Source: Notospermus geniculatus
Taxonomy: Eukaryota > Nemertea > Pilidiophora > Heteronemertea > Lineidae
Reading direction: 5' to 3'
DNA length: 64,000 nucleotides
NCBI GenBank assembly: GCA_002633025.1
Contig: NMRB01001902.1
Span: 40,895 to 104,894 of the forward strand
Part shown: piece after piece, positions 35,798-48,100 of the stretch
Position numbering within the stretch: position 1 is the stretch's first letter
Layout of the letters: every line of letters begins with the position of its first letter
Program-made: the position numbers and the translations under genes
Notes under the pieces: model-generated
What the model saw: only the letters and a program-made list of their open reading frames with translations
The model's database searches: none
Told to the model about the DNA's origin: nothing

Positions 35798-35919
35798 GAT
35801 TTGACCTGAAACTTACGTAAACAACTCTTATCGCTGACCTTATACCGGAACATATAAAATGTACACGTATCGTCTTTTTAAATCAAAAGGCCGGATATGT
35901 TCAAATCTTTCATTTTCAG

Positions 35920-36140
35920 ACGCCAGTTTTAACCGGACCAAACCTGAGAACTGGTTCGACCTGAAAAATTGGTGTACTACACTGTCGGAGACAGGGCCAT
36001 GTGAAGAACCATCCCAGTTCGACCTTCAACGTATCCCATGTGACCTTGACCAGGTCGTCTTTCCGGAGAGGAGTTCGTTTTTTGTTGACCTTGACACCTC
36101 AGACCCAATCACAGTTGGAATGTTGAAGATTAGAGGAACG
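35920..36140 (+). CDS. AMN: Amnionless exon a: ectodomain
   Basis: Encodes NRTKPENWFDLKNWCTTLSE, then QFDLQRIPCDLDQVVFPERS and FFVDLDTSDPITVGMLKIRG. The pattern VPC..D.V.FP....F.V.L......V+.+...G is that of AMN. Acceptor TTTCATTTTCAG, donor GGAACG|GTAGGT. It needs an upstream exon ending in phase 1, which is not PIKfyve exon 20 (phase 0). Confidence 0.82.
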
Positions 36141-39100
36141 GTAGGTCCAGGCTTATTTTTTGCCTTTATTCTTTGCACTCTACTCTTCTGACGTGATACA
36201 AAGGGTCGTATTTTAAAATGTTCCTTAACATTAAGGTCGACCTTAAGTCTATTGTAAAACCATCGAGAACAATAGATTTAAGGTGGACCTTAATGTCAAG
36301 GAACGTTCTAAAATACGGCCCAAAGACTTCTACCAAATTGTCAGGATATAGTGCATTCGGCGGGATAAAACGTATTGTTCTACAACTGTTGAAAGTTGGA
36401 CTGTCATCGAAGAGAGTGGGGCACATTTGCGCAGTGAACATTCTCTTTCACCTCCTCCTGCAATATGAGGTCACCGACGACAAGAACGATACCCTCCATG
36501 TAGAACGAAGAGGTGGTTTTCTCTTTGTGGATACATTATTAGTGAGGTTTCGCAAATCTGACGAAGAACGAAGTACGAAATACGAAAATGACCTTCATTT
36601 CCATGACGTAATGTATTTCAGGACATGGTTGGTACCACAAGCATGACAAGTATCGCCTGCTGCAAGAGCATCTTTTAGCGTGTGACGTTAGACTGATAGA
36701 GTTGGAGTGTATATTAAACTTTGAAATTTATCTTTCGTATCGAGTTCGTAGGTACGAAGTGAAAATTTAAAAATTCAAGATGCACCATAACTCTCTCGGT
36801 CTTACATGATATGATAAAAGACGCACCGGCAGCAGGGACATTTGTGGTAGCAACCATCTCCAGAAATACATTACGTCCTGGAAGTGAAGTTGAATTTCGT
36901 ATTTCGTACTTCGTGTTTCGTCAGATTTGCGAAACCTCGCTATTATCACAGGCGAAGTACGTGTACTCTTAACTTCCACTTACCTGTCACATTCCTGAAG
37001 TCGGAAAAAAATGACTAAATCCTAAAGTTGGGGATGGGGTGGGGTGGGGGTGTAGTCAGAAACAGTAATGTCCTGTCCACTTACTTGTCCCACTCCAGAG
37101 TCAAAGAATGACAGAGTGCGACATCTGCAACAGGATTTGGTCATTTTTTCCGAGTTCAGGAATGGGGCAGGTAAGTGGGGGTTTAGAGTATTTCAACTGG
37201 TGTGAGGAACGCCAGTGGACAAGTGAATTCGTAGTTCGTCTAATCAACTTTCAAGAATGATATGACTTGAAGCAAGTCGTTCTTGTTCAACACTCATCAA
37301 GGGTGGAATTGAATGTGGAAAAAAACATACACTACATGTACTTAGTTATACCCCATGATATTCGCACTGTGTACGCAATATCAGCTTTCGTCTTCCAGGC
37401 GTACAGGACGTCAACATTCCGACAGTTCATCAGTGGAACTAATGGCCAGAAGGAGTTCGTCAGGACTAAAGGTACCGTCCTACCGAAAGTCAACATCCAA
37501 CAGGAATCTTGTGACGATGTGACGGGCTGTGCTTGCGGCGTCCGCAGTGACAAGGTATGGCAAAAACTGGTTAAAAAGCAACTAGAAGCAAGTCCCAACT
37601 GGCATTTTGATATGGCTACTCACACAGAAAAATATTCATCTCAACTTGAGATAAAAATGTCTTGAACGCTTGTCCGTAAAAGAAGTTACTTTTGTATCTC
37701 AAGTTGAGATCTTTGAATCTCAGTACGAATAACTTAATTCTTTATCAACCCCAATTGTTGGATCTTTCAACCCAACTGTTGGGTTGTTTGTAACCAACCA
37801 CATGGTTGCAACAACCCTTAGTAGAGTTAATTGGCCTTGATTGCTTAACTGTCGCAATGCAAAAAGACCGCAACTCTTAAAATTCAACTTAGCCAATAGG
37901 CCGAGAAGCTTCTGTGTAGAGTTCAGTTTGATAGGGTACACCAATGCACAGCAGAGAATCTTTTGCATGGTATTGGTTGAGAGAAAACCGACGCTGTACA
38001 ATTATTGTCTTTATAATTCTGAAAGGGAAACATTCACAACTTATAATTTGTATCTCAGATTTCAAACAATAGTATATCAATATTCTTATGTGTTTGCTTT
38101 CGTAAGTCAGCGTTTCTGTAATATTTTTTTTGCAAATTACAACACTGTTATCTCGTCAGGCCCAACTGGTGGCCCGCACTGATCTAGTTTATTTGCGATG
38201 ATGACCAATATCTCGATTCGATGTTATTGATATCTCAAGCGTGAGATACGTTGCGTATCGGGAGGCTTAACACGCTATTTGTCTCAGGTAGAGTCACAAA
38301 TATATCCGGTTTTGCCACTAGACAGATGCTTTCTCGATTCGAGATATTATTATCTCAAATACAAGATATTTAGTGTTTCAAAGGGCTTCAAGACAGCACT
38401 TATCTCAAGTGGAGATGAATATTTTTCTGTGTGCTCCACCAAATACGGGAGAATCCAACTTACCTCGACGCAAGTCCAGGTCATAAAAATTTTGTAAGTT
38501 CTAAAAATGTTGTAATATAGTAGGGCTAGCATAATGGTAGATGGAACAGCTTAGGTATACTACAAGCTGTTCCATTTACCATTATGGTACCCCTCTATAT
38601 TACGGTATTATTAGAACTTACATGTAGAAAATTTTTATGACATGGACTCGCGTCGAGGTAAGTTGGATTCTCCCGTATGTATGATTAGGATGTTACTGTG
38701 ACATACATTGCAAGTAAATAAAAACACTGCATTATATACCGTATCAACATTTGGGCCCAAAGTCACTGTTGTTCAGTTGCTGACGCGGCCTGTCATGTAT
38801 TGTTCTACTAGAAGTAGCCTTTTATCACAAGCTGCCTCAAAGGTCCCGTACAAAGGAAATCCGATTATTTGGTTGTATAGATCATTGCACATTGTACCGG
38901 TAACAAAATATTTTTTTAATTTCTACCGATAGGCCATAATCTTTACTCTCAAAATAAATGAAGACAAGATGTGCTTGAAGTCTCACTCTCGCTCTCTTTT
39001 ATGCGCAATGATAGATTGTGACCGTGCAGCTGAAGTCAAAGCTATGTCGCATCATTACATTTTACAGATAAAGGCAAAGATTTGTGCCGTCCAGAAACCA

Positions 39101-42100
39101 TTCTGCCCGAAGGTGACGTGCCTGAATACGATAAATCTAGAAGGCTCGTGTTGTAAGCTATGTGGTAAGTGTTGAGCTCCGGATCGCCTACGATCTAAGC
39201 GATGGGTTCTTTCTTCTTACACTAACCGCTGAGGTAACTTATTTTGTCTTTCATACACAACTTACACTCACTAGTGTGGGAACTTAGTTTGTCTTTTATC
39301 CAAAACTACACCCACCGTGTGCTAAAACTATCGAAATGTGTGGCAGACCCACACATTCTATGCATAGGAGATTGGTAGCCTTGTCCAGCTATGATAAAAA
39401 CGACAAGTACCAAATACATGTAGTCCATTTCTGCTTCCAGGGACATCCCTTGAGATGGAATATGGTCTGGGATTCAGCATGAAATCGATCAAAAACTTGC
39501 TGAAGGAAAGGTTTGGGAAGGTAAATGCCAGTGAGTGATAATCTTTGCCCTGCCCAGTGGCTTTGCGGATAGAGTTTGTTTGGAAGCTAAACGGAAGTGC
39601 ACAAACGCAACTGTTGAATATGAGCTGTTCTCACCCGGCACCTCTGATTTTGCCCAAATTATCCGTTACGAGAGGAATGAACATAATTATGTTCATTTGC
39701 ATTCTCCATTAACTTCTCAGACAGGCGCTCATTTTCTGATTTTGAATTTGAATTGAAAATGTGGCGTGAGAAATGAGAAGTGACCAACTCATTTCTCCTT
39801 TGTAACACAGTGGCCTAAAGGCCAAATCCTTGTGGGCCGAACTTAGGCCTGCCTCATTAACAAAACAAGGAACAAGAAAACAACGTTAAAAACTTACGAA
39901 GAACAAGAAAAGGACATCGGAGCGATGTCTATGGTTTCCGATGATAAGTTTACTACTCTAGAGCTAGTTACATGTATCTGTGACCTTGACCTCTGACCTT
40001 GAGAAGTATTGCGTAACTGGAACAGGGATCTTTGATTAAACAAATAGGGGATGGTTAATGCAGGCTTCTAATTAGTTTTCCCCTGAAATTCTGAGTAGAT
40101 TTGCACTTTAGAACTGTTTGACCTTGACCTCTGACCTTCAAGGTCATTGTGTAATCTGAAAGCTCATCCTTGATAACCTAGGTGTAGGCTTCCACCATGA
40201 CCAGGTTCTGTCTCATGTTATTTGTGATGGTTGGCCGTGACCTTGACCTCTGACCTTGAGAAGTATTGCATAACTGGGACAGGATCCCTGATTAAACCTA
40301 TCGGGGATGGTAAATTCAGGCTTCTAATTCGTTTTTTCCTGAAATTCCGAGGAGATTTGCGCTTAAGAACTGTTTGACCTTGACCTTGACCTCTGACCTT
40401 CAAGGTCATTGCGTAATCTGAAAGCTCATCCTTGATAACCTAGGTGTAGGTGAAGGTTTTAGGACTCTACCATCACCAGATTCTGACTTATGTCATGTTA
40501 TCAAATTTGAATATCAAATCTCACCACGATATCAGCAAATATCATGCGACCGAGCAGGTGCAAACTGAAAATTTCAGTTGCAATAACATCCGTGGATGAG
40601 CAATGATGTTGTGATACCAGTTTCAAGTCACTTACTGTGACAGATCTCCCGATATGTCAAAATATCAAATTTGATATATCAATATCATTATGATGCTGAC
40701 ACTGGAGAATAAATTTGTTGATGCCAGTATCTTGCCAAGGGCCATAAACATAGGGAAGGAACTTGTTGCTAGTGCTCTACCTGGCGGCGGAGACAAGTTA
40801 TTCAAGAAACAAAAGTGTGACAGACAAAATCTCAACTTTTGATATGTCAATTTCACCATGAACCAGGTATCGGAGACTGGAAATTTTCATTCCATCTTGT
40901 AGATCAGGTCATGAAACCTGGGGGTAGGTCACATTTCCAGGTCTGTAGCTCTTGCAGGAACAATGTTACAGGTGTGACAGACTGAACAGACAGACAGACA
41001 GACACACAGATACACAGACACACACACAGACAGACACCACGACCAAACACTATATGATTTCCGATCTTGAGATCGGAAACCATAACAAGAAGAACTTGCT
41101 ATTCAGAGGAATAAATGTACCTTCAAAGTAGCTCTTTAGGACAACAAGAAGTGTTTCCATTGCCAGAGTCATTACCTGAACAGGGGATTGATAAAAAAAG
41201 TACCGGTACTTGAAAACCTGAAAAAACAAGAGGGGGACATCGGAGGGATGTCAATGGTTTCCGATGTTTAGTCTACTGATGCAACAGGGATAGGCCTTTA
41301 GCTGCTCGCTTATTGTTGAAGGTATGAACCAATTCTGGTAACTGCGTGACTTCTGACCTTCAAGGTCATTGCATAATCAGGAGCAGCATTCTCAATGGCC
41401 TAAGTATCATGTTGGTCCATAGTGCCAGGTAGGCATGTAGTTATCGTCATGAACATGTTTCTGTATCGTCATAAACATGTTTCTGTTCTCTGTCGACATT
41501 ATTGATTATTCCAATATTACAGCTGTATTTTAACCGAGACCTTGACCTCTGACCTCCAATGTCATTGCGTAAATGAAAGAAGCATCCTGGATAATTGAGG
41601 TATATGACTTGGATCCATGATGCTCACTGGTGTTCTGTTAGTTCTTGAGACAGCCATAGGCCTACTAGTTCAGTTTGAATTTGACCTTGACCTTGACCTC
41701 AAACAATCAAGATCATTGCACAGTCTGAAAGAGCATAAGTGAGATGAAGGTAGAGATGAAGGTAGCTTCTTCGTACACCACCTGTCGAGTTATTTCAGAT
41801 TAACAAATAAATTTACATATCGAATATCGGCAAATATCTTGTGACCTGCAAACTCCAGGCGGACAATTTTAGTAGCAATGCATTCTTGTGTGACCTATGA
41901 TGAGGTAAGGCAAAGTTGTAGTCGCTAACTGCGCCAGATCATGAGATATCTCAAAATATCAAATTTGATATATCATATGAATGTGATGCTGACCCTGGAG
42001 ATGAAAATTGATGATCCCAGGAAGATGCCTGGATCATGTGGATGGAACTTAATAGAACTGTTACTGGCCTAGGAGCCAAGTAATCAGCGCTTAACAGAAA

Positions 42101-45100
42101 GGAACTGGCAAAATATCAACATTTGATATATCAATATCACCATGACCCACATGTCTGAGACATGTAACAATGAGCTCATCGTCTAGCCAGGAGCAAGTTA
42201 GCCTTCGTGGGGTGACTTATTTTCAGGGCTGTAGCTGTTGCAGTAGCCGAGTTACTGGGCGGACAGACACACAGGTGGATGGAAAGACAGACAGACAGAC
42301 ACTACCACGACCAACTACTATATGGTTTCCGATCTTGATGATCGGAAACCAGAACAAGTCTTTATACAGATGCAGTCCGTTGTATTGGAGTCTCTACAAA
42401 TGGTTCCTTTTGGACCATAATTAGAGTTTCCAATCAGTCCCAAATCCATATGTTCAGTTCGGTAAAATGCAACTGAAAATCGGAGTGCCTGTTGGTGCTA
42501 AACCCAAGGTTTCCATTTTCAGGACAAGTACAACACCACCAAAACAAGCATCACCAAGATGGTAAACGGAAACGTCATGATCTTGATAACAGACGACAGG
42601 GATGGTGATGATGCTATCAAGATGGGGAAAGATATCAATGACCTCCTTATGTCAGGTAGGATAAGAATAATCACTGTGTAGAGTCTGGTTTTGTTAGCCC
42701 GCTTGGCCGCAAGGCCCAGCAGGGCTTAAGCTGTGGTTGAATGGGGTCATTGAGTGGTGGTCTGTCGTGCGTCAATACGTACGTACGTACGTACGTACGT
42801 ACGTAAACTTTTGATTTGTTAGCGCTCTAGCGCCTTTATTTTTTGATGAATCTTTTTGGTCTTTGGTTGGTGTATATATGGGCCTAAGATCTAGGTCGAG
42901 TTCGATTTTGAGCACGGTTGGATTCCTATTTTGGCCTCCAGGGGGCGTTTTGTGAAAAATTTCAAAGGGCTATATTTTGATAATGGCTTGAACTGTTGTG
43001 TTGAAACTTTGTACACATGTACCTCTAGGTTATAGCAACTTACAGACAAAACTTCGGTGAAATCTGATTCTTTACTTAGCCACCAGGGGGCCAAAACCAA
43101 AATCATGGAAAGTGCTATTTCTTCCTAACCGAGAGATGGATTTTTGTCAAATGGTTTTCATGGGTATATCTAAAAGGATACATACGATATAGTAATGGTT
43201 TGCCCCTATCGCTTTGAAACTTCGCACATATCTACCTCTAGACTGTAGTGTAACAACTGGGATGAATTTTCGGTAAAATCTAATTCTTGACTTTGCCAGC
43301 ACTAGGGGCGCCAAAACCAAAAAAACATAAAGCGTTATTTCTCCCTTTGCCATCACCATGCTTCAAGCCAAGCGGGCACAGTGCCATTGGCGCTATTTGT
43401 TTTTGTTTATAGATTGCTTGTGTATTCTTTGGAAAATCAAACCTCTTTGACAGCAGTTGATCAAAGTACCAAAGGATCATCATGGTTGACACTCTGCAGG
43501 CCTTTTTGATTGCACTGTAAAAAGCCCCTCTATTTCTTTACCAGAATTTGGGGACACCTATCTAAATTCAGAAATTACTGGTACAGAGATTATTCAGAAC
43601 TCTGCTGCTCGACTGGTTGTCCAAATGCCACGCCGTTCGCGCGACTCTATTACACCAGGTATAATAGAGTCGCGCGATCGGCGTGGCATTCGGCGGACAA
43701 TGGAGCTCTCAGCTCCATTGGCCTCCAGTCGAGAGTAGAATTCACTTATTGCGACATCTGATAGTGATTAATTCGTTAACAAATACTGACTCATTTGGTG
43801 AATAAACCAAATTCGTTGACTGTATGCTCAATCCTTTGAAGAATGTACCACGACAAGACGATTATTTGTTGAAAATTTTTGAATCCGTCAGTGAACGAAC
43901 CTACTATTTTTAGCTCACCCGTGAGCTATAGTCGTCAGTCAGCGTCCGTCGTCCGTCGTCTGTCGTTGTCGTTGTCCGTTAGCAGGGCACGTTTCGTAAC
44001 CGCTGGAGCTATTGACCTGAAACTTGCTACATATATACCCCTAGGTCAGATGACCTATGACACCCAGAGCTTTCTGGGCGAGCAATGCAAGGGGGAAAAC
44101 GTACTCTTAGGAGTTGAGAATTCTGGAGTGGAGATGCAGGTTTAGGCCTACATGATCCTCCTTCTCCAGCTGAAATGTGGATCCGGAATGTAGAAGAGTG
44201 CCAGCTGAAAGAATTATCAAAGAACGTTTGTTTCGGAACAGAGGGATGCATCCCTCCATCCGAAATAAATGGCTACCGCTAGGCTACCTACGGCAGCCTN
44301 NNNNNNNNNNNNNNNNNNNNNNNNNNNNNNNNNNNNNNNNNNNNNNNNNNNNNNNNNNNNNNNNNNNNNNNNNNNNNNNNNNNNNNNNNNNNNNNNNNNN
44401 NNNNNNNNNNNNNNNNNNNNNNNNNNNNNNNNNNNNNNNNNNNNNNNNNNNNNNNNNNGCCGCAGTTCTTAATTATTTCACCGAGAGTCTTCATATCTTG
44501 CATAAACGTGTATTAGAGGGGTACCTTCAAAAATACCGAGTTTCGGCCCAATCGGACATCCAATATGGCCGCCAGGTGGCGTAACCTGAAAACCATCCAA
44601 GTGCTAAAACTCAGGAACGGCTTGACCCAGAGTGCTCAAACTTGATATTTACCTCCCTCTTGATGACCTCTACAAGCACGTCAAATTTCGGCCTGATTAA
44701 ACTTCCAATATGGCTGCTAGGTGGCGTAACCCGAAAATCATCAAATGTGCTATAACTCAGGAACAACTTGACCCAGAGCGCTCAAATGTGCTATGTGGCT
44801 CCCTCTAGATGACCTTTATGTGCATGTGAAGTTTTGGCCCGATCAGACATCCAATATGGCCGCCAGGTGGCATAACCCCAAAATCATTGAAGTCCTGCAA
44901 AAATGCAACGTGGGAATGACTTGACCCAGATTGCTCATAACTGACATGCACCTCTCTCTGTCATTACACAGTTATGTTCGAACGGGTGAGCACATGGTCC
45001 ATGGACCATTTCATGTAGGATATACGACACACGAGTGTCGAAGCACACCAGCGCGCTAAGAAAGTCGCAAAAATATTCTTAGTGAGTTGATCTCACAGAC

Positions 45101-48100
45101 TTGAATTTGTGTGTGCTGCCAGTTTATCCACTACCGGTACTTGCCAAAATATTTTGTTCCAGACCAGGAGAAGGACCATCGTTATGGTGTAACAACAATA
45201 ACCATCAGATCGTCCATGTCCATTAAGCCAACAACAAGTGCTCGGAAAGGTAAGTTTTGAAAAGACATACATGCAGCCTCCTTACAAGCATTTTGTTGTG
45301 CTCATTACACTGATTGGTTAGCCTGAGAATCTAACTTTGACATGTATTGAACATGTTGAAAGTAAATACATTAAGCATCATCATTTCTACAATCTGTATC
45401 TGTCATTTGTGCTCAGCGCCACCTGTGATGAAGTGACCGTACTGATATGAACGTTATAGCTACAATAGGGTCCCTTTAACAAAATATGACGGACGACTTT
45501 GGGGGAGGGAGGTTATAAGAAAGGCACAAACCCTGACACCATACGAGACAGACTGCGGTCACCTGGAAAGCTTTTCGAAGGGAGTGAAATGGAACCACAA
45601 GGCCTCGGGAAGCGCCGACTCTTGAGTCAGAAAAACCATCATCTTCCCCACACCCACATGGGGTTGAATAGACCCTAGTGGTGTGGACCTCAAGATTTAT
45701 CACTTTAAATAAGGAACTAACTACATGTATAGAACTCCAGGGAAAGGTTTTGGGGATGGATTGGAGACTTTCAAGGAGAAAATTTCTCCGAGTCAGTGTT
45801 TTACTTTGAAGTTTACGAAGCCTGTTCCGTGAAGACCATTCAGGATCCGAATGAATCCCGCCGGTAGCGACAGGGTCGGGCCGGCGTTGCCTTGGAGTAG
45901 CCTAGTTGTTGGGGTGAAAATGAGCATTTTGAAAATCACAAAAGATGGACACAACAATTTAAGGACATTTCAAGGATTTATTGGCTGTTTGGTGCAATTC
46001 ACTGTCTTTTTACTGACACGAAAACGTGTAACGAAACGACCAAATGCATGTAACGAAATGACCAAACGCATGTAGGCCTAATTAAACAACCAAATTCGGG
46101 TAACGAAACGACCAAATCAGGTAACGAACTGACGGTAATGAAAAGGCCGTGTAACGAAACGACCTGATACCAGTCATATAAACTGATAGATATCTCAAAG
46201 AATTCTTTATCAGATGCAATTTGGGACGAGTGATTAACGCTGAAGGGGTTACTTCGTCCTGGATATAGAGTAAGCATACCCAGGTTCAATATCGTCCAGA
46301 CAAACTCTACCCGAGGTATAGTTTGTCTGGACGACATTGAGCCTGGGTATACTTTGTCTGTACCCAGCACGACAATAACCCCTTCAGCGTGATTAACCTC
46401 TACTCGAGATCAGGGAGCATGGATGACTCAGCATGTATTGGTTGTATGGTACTGTACTTATCACTTTTACAAGTAGGCCTAGTATCTTTCATCGAGAGAG
46501 ATAGAGTGCAGTTTCATTTCCTTGTTTCAGGTGGCCTCGTATGGGACAGAGACATCATCATTGGTGTCATTGTTGGGAGCCTACTGTTTGTCATCTTCAT
46601 TTTCATCATCGCTTTCATAGCCATAAGAAGGAGGTAACATCACATTCACCAATGAAACGAAAATAACGATATTACAAATACTAGGACACTTCTCTGGTGA
46701 TCACTACACTGCAGTCCTACCACACAATTTACTTCATGCGAGCATTTTTTCCAGCTCTGCTAATAATTCTTTGTCGATTTCAAAATGATTTGCCTATTTT
46801 TAATTCTCTGAAGACCTGAACCCATTACATCGGTTTTCCATCTTGTCGCGTGATCTTCATAGGGCCGATTTAATAGACGTTGGTTAAGCTAACCATTGGT
46901 TCCACCAAAAATAGATAGGCGTGCGAAAAATGTACAACTAAATTTTTCGCCAAAAAGTCCCGTTTTCTTAGCTCTGTATAGCGCTTACTATCCATCCAAA
47001 ACGGGCTTTTTGATGAAAATTTAGTTGTACACTTCTCGCACGCTAATCTATTTTTGGCATGTTTGGTGTAACCAACGGTTAGCTTAGCCAACGTCTATTA
47101 AATCGGCCCATAGCATTATTTCACATGTATTTTCCCATAAGGCATGACAGTCACAAGAATGAGATGGTATAGCGTCTGCCAAACCTGACATAGCCTACAC
47201 TAGGCCCTATTGTAAATCATCATCTTCACTCTGTAAATTCTACTTCCAGAAGACGAGGACTCGCAGGGTTCGATTTTCAGATTTTTGGTAAAAAATCTGA
47301 AGCAGGCATGTCACGCTCTACAGGGTTTCAAGACTTCAACGACACCACGAGAGGCTTTGATAATCCACTGTACGACAACCCACTCAAGGTTTGTTATTTC
47401 ATTTTGATACTAGGCCTATGGTTTGACAAATGTGCCCATGTTTTTGTATCTCAGTGCCCCCCCCCCCCCATCATTTGGGGAACACTGGCAGATAGATGGA
47501 TACGTTTCTCCCGGTGTTCCCTATTGTCAGGTCGTACCTTATTCCGTCTGACAAAGGGGAATACTCATAGATAGGAAACATCCAAAAATGTTACACCGGG
47601 TATGTCCTGGACGATGTAAAACTGGAATTTAGGCTCGAGCTGCATAATTGAGGGGAGAAAGGATCGCCTTGCTGAAGTTCCAATTCATGATGACGAGCCC
47701 TGAAGCCTCGCTGCGCGAGGCATATAGGCCTAAGGGTGGGAAAACGGGCGAAAGTATCGCCCCAAGGGTGCCAAATTGGGTGCAAATTGTTTGTGTCAGG
47801 CAGATGCAGCAAGTACCATTCCAGACAGTCTCAGAGCCAGCCGCGTGACCTGGGCCTACCACTGGAAAACACAGATAGCAGTAGGACTCAGGTGAACCTG
47901 TCATCTGATCATGAATACTAGTAGTTAAGCAAAGAATGTATAGATGGCAGAAGTAGTAACTTGAAAGCTCAGAGCTCTACTTAATATAGTAGGGGGGTGT
48001 CAGCCAACCGATCTTCACACAGCAGCAGAAATTCACTCCAACCCGTATCCCGCATACACCCCCCACCCCCACCCCCCTGGATTCGACCCTACTCTATCTG

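Noticed and set aside
35920-36140. Exon 35920-36140 as part of PIKfyve
   Set aside because: The sequence matches the amnionless ectodomain pattern, and its phase does not fit exon 20.
44177-44584. A 135-codon plus-strand open frame
   Set aside because: Most of it is the N gap.
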